From assembly GCA_022652655.1 (NCBI GenBank), contig JALCRQ010000002.1, positions 1 to 64,000 of the forward strand: a DNA stretch of 64,000 nt. The letters are read 5' to 3'. The position numbers and the translations under genes were made by a program. Source of the stretch: Oscillibacter sp. GTDB taxonomy: Bacteria; Bacillota; Clostridia; Oscillospirales; Oscillospiraceae. Positions 53,279 through 62,321 of the stretch are shown here, in pieces (positions within the stretch are counted from its first letter, which is position 1; each line of letters begins with the position of its first letter). The notes beneath the pieces are model-generated. The model was not told the origin of the DNA. It ran no database searches and saw only the letters and a program-made list of their open reading frames with translations.

Positions 53279-53355
53279 TGGCGTCCCCGGGCGGATTCGA
53301 ACCGCCGGCCTTCCGCTTAGGAGGCGGACGCTCTATCCAGCTGAGCTACGGAGAC
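53279..53355 (-). tRNA. tRNA-Arg (CCT), CCA encoded
   Basis: Minus strand GTCTCCGTAGCTCAGCTGGATAGAGCGTCCGCCTCCTAAGCGGAAGGCCGGCGGTTCGAATCCGCCCGGGGACGCCA. Confidence 0.95.
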
Positions 53356-53601
53356 ATCTGCCGGTTCCGGCGGCCCGCGGGCCTCTCGGAAAACGGCAGA
53401 TTTTATTTTACCCGGTTCTCCCCATCCTGTCAATGTCCCCGGGGAAAAAGGAGCCGAATCTTTCCCGGCGCAGGCAGGTTTCCGCCCCGGGCCGGAGCCG
53501 CCGCGGCTTTTCTCCCGGCAGAGAGCAGCGCCCATTCCGCCGGGAAAAAGCAAAAGCGCACGTAATTCGCGGATTTATTTCAAAATAAGGGTGATTTTAT
53601 C

Positions 53602-53630
53602 TTGAAAAGAGTAAAAAAAGAGCATATAAT
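53602..53630 (+). promoter_or_regulatory. typA promoter
   Basis: TTGAAA - 17 bp - TATAAT. Confidence 0.75.
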
Positions 53631-53713
53631 ATTTTTCTGTGTGTAGGAAAAAGACTTGAATTTCCCAAAGGAACGGGAAAATTTCACAAGCCATCAAGAA
53701 AGGGGCACTTCCT

Positions 53714-55540
53714 TTGCAGAACGAACAGATCAGAAATGTCGCCATCATCGCCCATGTCGACCACGGCAAGACGACTCTGGTGGACCAGATGCTTCGCCAG
53801 GGCGGCGTATACCGTGCCAATCAGGAGGTCGTGGACCGGGTTATGGACTCCGGCGATCTGGAGCGGGAACGCGGCATTACGATTTTGGCGAAAAACACCG
53901 CCATTGACTATAAAGGCGTCAAAATCAACATTGTGGACACCCCGGGCCATGCCGACTTCGGCGGCGAGGTGGAGCGGATTCTCAAAATGGTCAACGGCGT
54001 CATCCTCCTGGTGGACGCCGCCGAGGGCCCCATGCCCCAGACCCGTTTCGTGCTCAGCCGCGCGCTGGAGCTGGGCCACCGGGTCATCGTGGTGGTCAAC
54101 AAAATCGACCGGCCCGATCAGCGAATCCACGCGGTGATCGACGAGATCCTGGAACTGCTGATGGATCTGAACGCCACAGCGGAGCAGCTGGATTCCCCCA
54201 TGCTGTTCTGCTCTGCGCGCCAGGGCATCTGCTCCTATTCCCCCGATGAGCTGGGCACCGACCTCAAGCCGCTTTTCGAGACGATTCTGGAGTATATCCC
54301 CGCGCCGGAGGCGGAGGTGGACAAGCCGTTCCAGATGCTGGTTTCCTCCATCGACTACAACGACTTTGTGGGCCGGATCGCCATCGGCCGGATCGAGCAG
54401 GGCACGCTGCGGCAGAATCAGGAGATCAGCGTGTGCAACTATCACGCGCCGGAGGCGGAGCTGCGCAAGGCCAAGGCCACCGCCATCTATGAGTTCGACG
54501 GTCTGGACCGCAAGCCCATCACCGAGGCCACCGCCGGCAACATCATCGCCATGTCCGGGATTCCCGACATCACCATCGGCGATACCATCTGCGACCCCAC
54601 CTATGTGGAGGCGCTGCCCTTTGTGAAAATTTCCAAGCCCACCATGGAGATGACCTTCTCCATCAACGACTCCCCCTACGCCGGACGCGAGGGAAAATAC
54701 GTCACCTCCCGCAACCTGCGGGACCGGCTTTTCAAGGAAATGCTCAAGGACGTGTCCCTGAAGGTGATGGAAATTCCCGGCGCTACGGACTCCTTCAACG
54801 TGGCCGGCCGCGGCGAAATGCACTTCTCCATCCTCATTGAGACCATGCGCCGGGAGGGCTACGAATTCCAGGTCTCTCCCCCCCGCGTGCTGTATCAGGA
54901 GATTGACGGCAAAAAATGCGAGCCCATCGAGCGTCTGGTGGTGGACGTGCCTGCGGAAACCATCGGCGCCGTCATCGAAAAGCTGGGCCAGCGCAAGGGC
55001 GACATGGTGGAGATGACCCCCGTGGGCGACCGGATGAAGGCAGAGTTTCTGATTCCCGCCCGAGGCCTTTTCGGCTACCGCAACGATTTTATGACGGACA
55101 CCAAGGGCGAGGGCATTATGGCCTCCGTGTTCGATTCCTACGCGCCGTACAGAGGCGACATTCAGCGCCGGGGCATGGGCAGCCTGGTCTGCTCCGAAAC
55201 CGGCGAATCCATCACCTACGGCCTCTACAACGCCCAGGAGCGCGGCTCCCTCTTTATCGGCGCCGGCCTCCCCGTATACGAGGGAATGGTCATCGGACTT
55301 GCCAACCGGGGCGAGGACATCACGGTCAACGCCTGCAAGAAAAAGCAGCTGACCAACACCCGGGCCTCCGGATCCGACGACGCGCTGCGTCTGGTGCCCC
55401 CCAAGCAGATGAGCCTGGAGCAGTGCATGGAATTTCTGGCGGACGATGAGCTTTTGGAGGTCACACCCAAAAGCCTCCGGATCCGCAAGCGCATTTTGAA
55501 TCACGAGCAGCGTATGAAGTCCATGCACGGAAAGAAGTAA
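53714..55540 (+). CDS. typA: Translational GTPase TypA/BipA (TTG start)
   Basis: [66 protein letters not shown]. Confidence 0.97.
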   Translation: MQNEQIRNVAIIAHVDHGKTTLVDQMLRQGGVYRANQEVVDRVMDSGDLERERGITILAKNTAIDYKGVKINIVDTPGHADFGGEVERILKMVNGVILLVDAAEGPMPQTRFVLSRALELGHRVIVVVNKIDRPDQRIHAVIDEILELLMDLNATAEQLDSPMLFCSARQGICSYSPDELGTDLKPLFETILEYIPAPEAEVDKPFQMLVSSIDYNDFVGRIAIGRIEQGTLRQNQEISVCNYHAPEAELRKAKATAIYEFDGLDRKPITEATAGNIIAMSGIPDITIGDTICDPTYVEALPFVKISKPTMEMTFSINDSPYAGREGKYVTSRNLRDRLFKEMLKDVSLKVMEIPGATDSFNVAGRGEMHFSILIETMRREGYEFQVSPPRVLYQEIDGKKCEPIERLVVDVPAETIGAVIEKLGQRKGDMVEMTPVGDRMKAEFLIPARGLFGYRNDFMTDTKGEGIMASVFDSYAPYRGDIQRRGMGSLVCSETGESITYGLYNAQERGSLFIGAGLPVYEGMVIGLANRGEDITVNACKKKQLTNTRASGSDDALRLVPPKQMSLEQCMEFLADDELLEVTPKSLRIRKRILNHEQRMKSMHGKK

Positions 55541-55565
55541 TTTCAATCCGGAGCGCTGTCTATCA

Positions 55566-55611
55566 AAAGTCCCCGCCGCAGAACCGATCTGCGGCGGGGA
55601 CTTTCTCTTTT
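55566..55611 (+). terminator. Terminator after typA
   Basis: AAAGTCCCCGCCGCAG-aaccgat-CTGCGGCGGGGACTTT-CTCTTTT. Confidence 0.88.
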
Positions 55612-55651
55612 CGCACCGGCAAAGGGGACTTCTCCGGCGCCGGAGGGCCGG

Positions 55652-56764
55652 TCAGCGGGCAGGGTACTCCGGCGGGCCGGATTTGGCCCGGCGGGTCTTG
55701 AACCGGTACATCTGCTCGTCCGCCCGGCGGGCGGCGGAGTGAAACGACTCGCCCTCCTTGGAAAAGCTGTAGCCGTAGGAGATGTTGGGCAGCGCCGGAT
55801 GGATGGAGCGCAGGGCCCGGATCCGCAGAATCATCATTGCGGCCGCGGCTTTCACGGCCTTTTCATCCGCCTGGCCCAGCACCATAAACTCGTCGCCGCC
55901 GATCCGGTAGCACCGGCCGATGTGGGAAAAGCACTCCCGCAGAACCGACGCCGCCAGGCACAGGCACTGGTCGCCGGTCTGATGGCCATACCGGTCGTTG
56001 ATGCCCTTGAAGTCATCCAGATCGAAGATAATCAGCAGCGTGCCCGTCCGAAGGGGCCGGCCGGTGGCCTGGGTAAAGGCAGCCCGGTTGAATACGCCGG
56101 TCAGCTGGTCGTACTTGAATTGCAGCTCCCGCTGGAAGATGTAGTACAGCAGCATGGCCAGCGTCACGCAGCGCCAGCTGGTATGCAGCTGGGGAAACAT
56201 CATCTGCACGGAAATTCCGGCCAAAAACAGCAGGTAGAGCAGCGTGAGATAGACCTTTTCCCAGAGAAACAGGCGGGAAGCCTGCCGGAAATTGGCCGCC
56301 GCCAGCAGAAGAAGTCCGCCCAGAAACACCGCGGTATAGACGAAAAACAGCGGCCCCCGGGCATAGACGTTCTCCGCGGACACGGAAAAAATCCAGCCTG
56401 TCCAGCCGGACGCGGCACACAGTACCCCCAGTACGACGCCGGGCAGCCACGGCAGATACCGGCAGCGCGCCAGCCGTTCGTCGTAGGCCCCCGCCAGGAT
56501 GTAGGACAGCGCCCCCGAGCAGGAAAACCCCACGGCGTTGGCAGCGATATTCGCCGCCCGCAGCCCGACGGCGCCCGGCTGCTCCAATATTGCGGCAGCT
56601 GCCTCCGCCGCTATCACCACAATCGTCAGCACGATAGAAATCCGGTAGGCCCGGTTCCTCTGGGCGGAGGGGAGTACATTTCTCCGCAGCAGCCACAGCA
56701 GGCACAAAAGTGCCGTGATATCAATGAGGCTGTTGGCTGTGAGATTCTGAAGCAGGACTTCCAT
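55652..56764 (-). CDS. Membrane-bound GGDEF diguanylate cyclase
   Basis: Multiple N-terminal TMs; QLTGVFNRAAF, IFDLDDFKGINDRYGHQTGDQCL, YRIGGDEFMVL (intact GGDEF). Confidence 0.92.
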   Translation of the reverse strand: MEVLLQNLTANSLIDITALLCLLWLLRRNVLPSAQRNRAYRISIVLTIVVIAAEAAAAILEQPGAVGLRAANIAANAVGFSCSGALSYILAGAYDERLARCRYLPWLPGVVLGVLCAASGWTGWIFSVSAENVYARGPLFFVYTAVFLGGLLLLAAANFRQASRLFLWEKVYLTLLYLLFLAGISVQMMFPQLHTSWRCVTLAMLLYYIFQRELQFKYDQLTGVFNRAAFTQATGRPLRTGTLLIIFDLDDFKGINDRYGHQTGDQCLCLAASVLRECFSHIGRCYRIGGDEFMVLGQADEKAVKAAAAMMILRIRALRSIHPALPNISYGYSFSKEGESFHSAARRADEQMYRFKTRRAKSGPPEYPAR

Positions 56765-56784
56765 GCGGAGCGCTCCTCTCTTTA

Positions 56785-57621
56785 TTAATGGGACTGTTCT
56801 GTCCGGCGGAACACGTGGATGCGGAAGGCGATGCGGGTGGTGAGGGTTGAAAGCTCCTCCAGCCGGGCCGCGCCCTCCCGGGGTGTCTTCCAGCAGTAGG
56901 GCGTCATCTCGAACAGCGCCCGGATGTCCCTGGGGGAGGTGAGGGTGATGCGCCCGTCCACCGGCACGATGTCCTCGTACGAAAAGCCGTCGTAGGGCGT
57001 CGCCTTCTCCTCGTTAGGATAGGGCTTTTCATAGAGCACCTGCTTGAGCTCCCACAGGTGCATGGCCGCGGGCACCACGTAGAGAAAAACGCCGCCGGGC
57101 CGGAGTACCCGGCGAAATTCGTCCAGTGCCAGCGGGGAAAAGCAGTCCAGCAGCAGGTCCACGGACGCGTCCGCCAGAGGCAGGCTGTAGGAGGAGGCCA
57201 CGGCGAACTCGATCCGCCGGTCCCGTTTGGCGGCGGAGCGGAGGATGAATTTGGAGATGTCGGTGCCTGCCATGGCGGGCCGGCGGCCGCTGTCCATCAG
57301 CGCCTGAAAAATCCCGGCGGTGTAATAGCCCTCTCCGCAGCCGGCGTCCAGCACGGCGGGGGCGGCAGGCGTCTCCCGGACGCAAAGGCCGCACAGCGCC
57401 GAGAGCAGCGGGGCATAGTAGCCCCCCGAGAGGAACGTCCGCCGGGCGGCGGCCATGTCCCGGTCGTCACCGGGGGCGGCGGAGTGCTTGCGGTTTACCG
57501 GCAGCAGATAGGTGTACCCCTCCCGGGCCACGTCGTAGCTGTGCCCCGCGGCGCAGCGGTATGTGCGGGCATCCCGGGTCAGGGGAGCGCCGCAGACCGG
57601 GCAGCAAAAAAGGCTCTCCAT
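56785..57621 (-). CDS. RlmA/TlrB-type 23S rRNA (guanine-N1) methyltransferase
   Basis: Zinc-binding CCPVCGAPLTRDARTYRCAAGHSYDVAREGYTYLL; VLDAGCGEGYYTAGI. Confidence 0.88.
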   Translation of the reverse strand: MESLFCCPVCGAPLTRDARTYRCAAGHSYDVAREGYTYLLPVNRKHSAAPGDDRDMAAARRTFLSGGYYAPLLSALCGLCVRETPAAPAVLDAGCGEGYYTAGIFQALMDSGRRPAMAGTDISKFILRSAAKRDRRIEFAVASSYSLPLADASVDLLLDCFSPLALDEFRRVLRPGGVFLYVVPAAMHLWELKQVLYEKPYPNEEKATPYDGFSYEDIVPVDGRITLTSPRDIRALFEMTPYCWKTPREGAARLEELSTLTTRIAFRIHVFRRTEQSH

Positions 57622-57625
57622 AGCG

Positions 57626-59017
57626 TCAGAACTCCTTTTGGCGGACCGTCACGTCGTTGATCCATTTCCGGCTTCGAAGGCGGAGAATGCCCGCCGGCAT
57701 CTTAAAGAGGTTTTCGGACTGGGTGGCCACGCACACCAGTGCCACGGGCGCGTTGAAAACCAGCGCGGCCAGGGCCGTGATGGGAATGGCGGCAAACCAC
57801 AGCGGGCACAGATCCAGCACCGCCGCCATGCGGGCGTCCCCTCCCGCCCGGAGCAGTCCGGTGATATTGGTAATGTCAAACGCCCGCATGGGCATCATGC
57901 AGAGATAGGCCACGCACATGACGACGGCGATTTTTTCCGCCAGCGGCGTGAGGCTGAAAAGCGGATAGAGGTACGGAATAAAGACCGTGGGCAGCAAGAT
58001 GGCCAGTGCCAGAGAGATCAGCACGCCCACGGCGGCAGAGAGCGCCAAAAGCCGCGCGCCCAGCCGGTAGACCTGCTCTTTGCCGGCGCCCTCACCGATG
58101 CGCTTGCCCACGATGACGGCGGTGGCTCCCGCCAGGCCGAAGCAGGTCACGGTGGAAAACTTGTCGATGTTGCCCATAATGGCGTAGGCCGCCAGCATGT
58201 CGGCGGAGACGGTCATGTGCCCCATGATGGTGGTCATCACGGAGGTCCCCAGGCCCCAGAGCGTCTCGTTTAGAATAATGGGGCCGGAATAGCGCAGCGC
58301 GCTTTTGGCGATCTGCGCTCCGGGACGGAACAGCGCCCGGGGCAGCAGCGGAATGCGGCGGTTGACCAGCGCGTAGGCCAGAACGATGGCGAATTCCGCC
58401 ACCCGGGACAGCAGCGTAGCGGCGGCCGCGCCGGTAATCCCCAGGGCCGGCGCGCCGAAATGCCCGAAGATCAGGCAGTAGTTGAGGAAGGTGTTGAGCA
58501 GCATGGACGCGCCGAACACCAGCATGCCGAACCGCGGGTTCTCCGTGGAGCGCTGCATGCCCACATAGACGGAGCTGACGGCGTTGAATATGTAGGACAC
58601 CCCCACGATGCGCAGATAGGGCGCGCCCAGCCGGATGAGCAGGGCGTTGTCCGTAACGATGCCCATGACGGCCAGGGGAAAGAAGAACAGCACAGCGGCC
58701 ATCACCGCGGCCAGCGCCGCCCCCGCGTACAGGGCCACCCCCATGCAGCGGTTGATGGACTCCATATCGCCCCGGCCCCAGTACTGGCTCACCAGAACGG
58801 TAAGCCCGCTCATGAGGCCGAACACAATCACCTGAATGAGAAAAATCGGCACGTTGGCCGCGGTGACGGCGGACAGCTCCGCATTGCCCAGCAGGCCCAC
58901 CATGAAGGTGTCCACGAAGCCGAGGGACGTGGTAATGAGATTTTGAAGGATCAGCGGCAGGGCCAGCGCCCAGACGCGGCGGTAGAAGCCCGGTTCCCGG
59001 CGCAGACATTGCAGCAT
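57626..59017 (-). CDS. MATE family efflux transporter
   Basis: LALPLILQNLITTSLGFVDTFMVGLLGNAELSAVTAANVP; 12-TM MATE pattern. Confidence 0.93.
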   Translation of the reverse strand: MLQCLRREPGFYRRVWALALPLILQNLITTSLGFVDTFMVGLLGNAELSAVTAANVPIFLIQVIVFGLMSGLTVLVSQYWGRGDMESINRCMGVALYAGAALAAVMAAVLFFFPLAVMGIVTDNALLIRLGAPYLRIVGVSYIFNAVSSVYVGMQRSTENPRFGMLVFGASMLLNTFLNYCLIFGHFGAPALGITGAAAATLLSRVAEFAIVLAYALVNRRIPLLPRALFRPGAQIAKSALRYSGPIILNETLWGLGTSVMTTIMGHMTVSADMLAAYAIMGNIDKFSTVTCFGLAGATAVIVGKRIGEGAGKEQVYRLGARLLALSAAVGVLISLALAILLPTVFIPYLYPLFSLTPLAEKIAVVMCVAYLCMMPMRAFDITNITGLLRAGGDARMAAVLDLCPLWFAAIPITALAALVFNAPVALVCVATQSENLFKMPAGILRLRSRKWINDVTVRQKEF

Positions 59018-59052
59018 AGAAAACCTCTTTCGCGGCAGATCGCCGTCTTATT

Positions 59053-60186
59053 TTAAAGCATGGGGAAACGCGCCCGGACATGCTCCGCCAGCGCGTCCGC
59101 GCAGGCGTCCACGTCGGCGCGGGTGTTCTCCGGCCCGAAGCTCAGGCGAATCACGCCGGCGGCCACCCGTCCCGGCAGCTTCAGCGCCGCCACCACATGG
59201 CTGGGCTTCCCCCGGTGGCAGGCGGAGCCGGCGGAGATGCAGATCCCCTTTTCCGAAAGGTCGCTGACGATATTCTGGCTGGGATAGCCCGGCAGCGACA
59301 CAGCCAGGATGTGGGGCGCGGCGCCCCGTCCGATGAGCACCAGACCCGGAATCCCGGAGAGCCGCTCTTTAGCGTAGGCCTTTAGCTCCGCCATCCGCTC
59401 CAGCTTCTCCCCCAGATTCGCCGCCCGCAGCTCCGCGGCCTTGGCAAAGCCCGCGATCTGCGCGGTGGCCTCCGTGCCGGAGCGCAGTCCGCCCTCCTGT
59501 CCTCCGCCGGCCAGCAGCGGCTTCACGTTCCGCATCCGGCTGCCCAGATACAGCGCGCCGATTCCCTTGGGCCCGCCGATTTTATGGGCGGAGAGGGTGA
59601 TGAGATCGGCCCCCAGGGCATCCGCCCGGAAGGGAATTTTCAAGAAGCCCTGCACCGCGTCCGTATGGAGCAGCGTTTTGGGGTTCCGGGCCGCCAGTCC
59701 CTCCGCGATTTCCCGGACGGGAAAGACGCAGCCCGTTTCGTTGTTCACCAGCATCACGCTGACCAGCGCGGTATCCGGCCGCACCGCGGCCAGCACCTGC
59801 TCCGCCGGAATCTCCCCGTTTTGGTCGGGGGCGAGCCGCGTCACCTCAAAGCCCTGCCGCTCCAGCCACAGGCACGGTTCCAGCACCGCGCTGTGCTCCA
59901 CGGCGGTGGTGACGATATGCCGCCCCAGATGCCGGTTCTGCCAGCAGGCGGCCTCCAGAGCCCAGTTGTCCCCCTCCGTACCGCAGGAGGTGAAGCGGAG
60001 CCGATCCGCCGGGCAGCCCAGCGCCCCCGCCACAGTCTCCCTCCAGCGGGCCACGTCCTTTTTGGCCGTCTGTCCCAGAGTATACTGAGAGCTGGGATTG
60101 CCGTATTCGCCCGTCAGGACCGCATACATGGCGTCCGCCACGGCCCGGGGCACCGGGGTGGTGGCGGCGTGATCCAGGTAAATCAT
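59053..60186 (-). CDS. Cysteine desulfurase (NifS/IscS-like)
   Basis: MIYLDHAATTPVPRAVADAM; HTDAVQGFLKIPF; SLSAHKIGGPKGIGALYL; SAGSACHRGKPSHV. Confidence 0.95.
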   Translation of the reverse strand: MIYLDHAATTPVPRAVADAMYAVLTGEYGNPSSQYTLGQTAKKDVARWRETVAGALGCPADRLRFTSCGTEGDNWALEAACWQNRHLGRHIVTTAVEHSAVLEPCLWLERQGFEVTRLAPDQNGEIPAEQVLAAVRPDTALVSVMLVNNETGCVFPVREIAEGLAARNPKTLLHTDAVQGFLKIPFRADALGADLITLSAHKIGGPKGIGALYLGSRMRNVKPLLAGGGQEGGLRSGTEATAQIAGFAKAAELRAANLGEKLERMAELKAYAKERLSGIPGLVLIGRGAAPHILAVSLPGYPSQNIVSDLSEKGICISAGSACHRGKPSHVVAALKLPGRVAAGVIRLSFGPENTRADVDACADALAEHVRARFPML

Positions 60187-60381
60187 AAAAAACACTCCTA
60201 TTGCGTCTGCGGACTTGCCGCCCGCGCTGAAAACAGGTATAATGGAACCGCTGAAAAAGCTGCGGCCTGCTGCAGCCCGTGTGCCGTCCCGGCGGTAAAA
60301 CGCCCCGGGATTTTCCCGGCACGCGGCAGCCCGTACAAATATTCATTATAAAAGATTTCTTTAAAATAGCAAGGAGAACTC

Positions 60382-61695
60382 ATGAAAGTCACCTTTTACA
60401 CCCTGGGCTGCAAGGTCAACCAGTACGAAACCCAGGCCCTGGAGCAGCTTCTGCGCTCCCGGGGCCATGAGATTGCGCCCTTTCCCGGCCCGGCGGACGC
60501 CTACGTGATCAACACCTGCTCCGTCACCGCCGTCAGCGACCAAAAATCCCGGCAGGCGGTCCACCGCATCCGCCGGGAGCATCCCAGCGCCGTGGTGGCG
60601 GTCTGCGGGTGTTATGTCCAGACCCATCCGGAGCAGGCCCGGGCCCTGGGGGCGGACCTCATCGCCGGAACCGGCGACCGGCTGGGCTTTGCGGAGCTGC
60701 TGGAGAACGCGGCCCGGACGGCCGCCCAAAGGGACGGCGCCCCCGCCGCGCCTGCGGAGGCCCTGGACAACTCCCTGCGGCGCAGGGAGTTTGAGGTGCT
60801 GCCCGCCGGCGGACTGGAGAGCCGCACCCGGGCCATGCTGAAGGTGGAGGACGGCTGCGTCAACTTCTGCTCCTACTGCATTATCCCCTACGCCCGGGGG
60901 CCGGTGCGCTCCGAGCCCGCAGAGACGGCGGCGGAGCAGGCCCGGGAGCTGGCCGGCGCCGGCTACCGGGAGCTCGTGGTGACGGGCATCGAGATCTCCT
61001 CCTGGGGCCGGGATCTGCCCGGAAATCCGGAGCTCACGGAGCTTCTGCGCGCCGTCTGCACCGCCGTGCCGGACACCCGCGTCCGCCTGGGCTCCCTGGA
61101 GCCCAGAACCGTTACGGAGGCGTTCTGCCGCACCGCCGCGGCGCTGCCGAACCTGTGTCCCCAGTTCCACCTCTCCCTGCAGAGCGGCTGCGACGCCACC
61201 CTCCGGCGAATGAACCGGAAGTACGATACGGCCCGGTATCTTCAGTCCGTGGAGCTGGTGCACCGGTTCTATGACCGTCCCGCCGTCACCACCGATCTCA
61301 TCACCGGCTTTCCCGGGGAGACGGAGGAGGAGTTTGAGGCCACGCTGGCCTTTCTCCGCCGCTGCGGCTTTGCACAGATGCACGTGTTCCCCTACTCCGT
61401 CCGGCCCGGAACACCGGCGGCGGCTATGGAGCAGCTGCCCCGCCCCGTCCGGGAGGAGCGGGCCCGCCGGGCCTCCGCCCTGGCGGCGGAGCTGCACGCA
61501 GACTATCTGGCAGGATGCGTGGGCAGCGTCTTGCCGGTGCTTTTCGAGCAGCCCTCCGGCGGGCTGTTTTCGGGCCGCGCCCCCAATTACATGGAGGTGC
61601 TGGCAGAGGGCGAAGGGCTCCACAACGTGCTCAGAGACGTCAAGATAACCGGCACGGACGGAAAAGTCCTGCTGGGTGAAATTCTGGAGGGATAA
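60382..61695 (+). CDS. mtaB: tRNA t6A37 methylthiotransferase MtaB
   Basis: MKVTFYTLGCKVNQYETQALEQLL; EDGCVNFCSYCIIPYARGPVRSEP; C-terminal TRAM. Confidence 0.95.
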   Translation: MKVTFYTLGCKVNQYETQALEQLLRSRGHEIAPFPGPADAYVINTCSVTAVSDQKSRQAVHRIRREHPSAVVAVCGCYVQTHPEQARALGADLIAGTGDRLGFAELLENAARTAAQRDGAPAAPAEALDNSLRRREFEVLPAGGLESRTRAMLKVEDGCVNFCSYCIIPYARGPVRSEPAETAAEQARELAGAGYRELVVTGIEISSWGRDLPGNPELTELLRAVCTAVPDTRVRLGSLEPRTVTEAFCRTAAALPNLCPQFHLSLQSGCDATLRRMNRKYDTARYLQSVELVHRFYDRPAVTTDLITGFPGETEEEFEATLAFLRRCGFAQMHVFPYSVRPGTPAAAMEQLPRPVREERARRASALAAELHADYLAGCVGSVLPVLFEQPSGGLFSGRAPNYMEVLAEGEGLHNVLRDVKITGTDGKVLLGEILEG

Positions 61696-61698
61696 GGG

Positions 61699-62271
61699 AT
61701 GAGAAGTCACTTTTTTGCCTATATTTCCCGGATGCGGTTTATCTCCCGCTGGGCGCTGATGCGCAACACCGCGCCGGAAAACGTGCAGGAGCACAGCCAT
61801 CAGGTGGCGGTGCTGGCCCACGCCCTGGCCGTGATCCGCAACCAGATCTTCGGCGGCCATGTGGACGCCGGGACGGTGGCGGCCGCGGCGCTGTACCACG
61901 ACGCCTCGGAGATCATCACCGGAGATCTGCCCACGCCCATCAAGTACTACAACCCCGCCATCAAAAAAGCCTACAAGGACGTGGAGGCGGTGGCCGATGA
62001 AAAGCTGCTGGGCATGCTGCCTCCGGAGCTGCGTCCGGAATACCAGCGTCTGCTCTCCGGCGGCGGGGAGATCGCCGTCCTGGTCAAGGCGGCGGACAAG
62101 CTGGCCGCGTACCTCAAATGCGTGGAGGAGCTGAAGGCGGGGAACTGCGAATTCCGTCAGGCCGCGGAGCAGACCCGTGCGGCGCTGGAGGAGTTTGACC
62201 TGCCGGAGGTGCGCTATTTTCTGGAAACCTTTGCGCCCAGCTTTTCTCTGTCGCTGGACGAGCTCAAATAA
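61699..62271 (+). CDS. HD-domain 5'-deoxynucleotidase (YfbR-like)
   Basis: RNTAPENVQEHSHQVAVLAHALAVIRNQIFG; ALYHDASEIITGDLPTPIKYYNPAIKKAYKDVE. Confidence 0.92.
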   Translation: MRSHFFAYISRMRFISRWALMRNTAPENVQEHSHQVAVLAHALAVIRNQIFGGHVDAGTVAAAALYHDASEIITGDLPTPIKYYNPAIKKAYKDVEAVADEKLLGMLPPELRPEYQRLLSGGGEIAVLVKAADKLAAYLKCVEELKAGNCEFRQAAEQTRAALEEFDLPEVRYFLETFAPSFSLSLDELK

Positions 62272-62276
62272 GCAAA

Positions 62277-62307
62277 GCGCCGGGAGACAAGTCTCCCGGC
62301 GTTTTTT
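62277..62307. terminator. Terminator
   Basis: CGCCGGGAGAC-aa-GTCTCCCGGCG-TTTTTT. Confidence 0.88.
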
Positions 62308-62321
62308 CAGGCCCAAACGCG

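Noticed and set aside
53684-55546. 620-aa minus-strand ORF
   Set aside because: Antisense shadow of typA; no recognisable domains.
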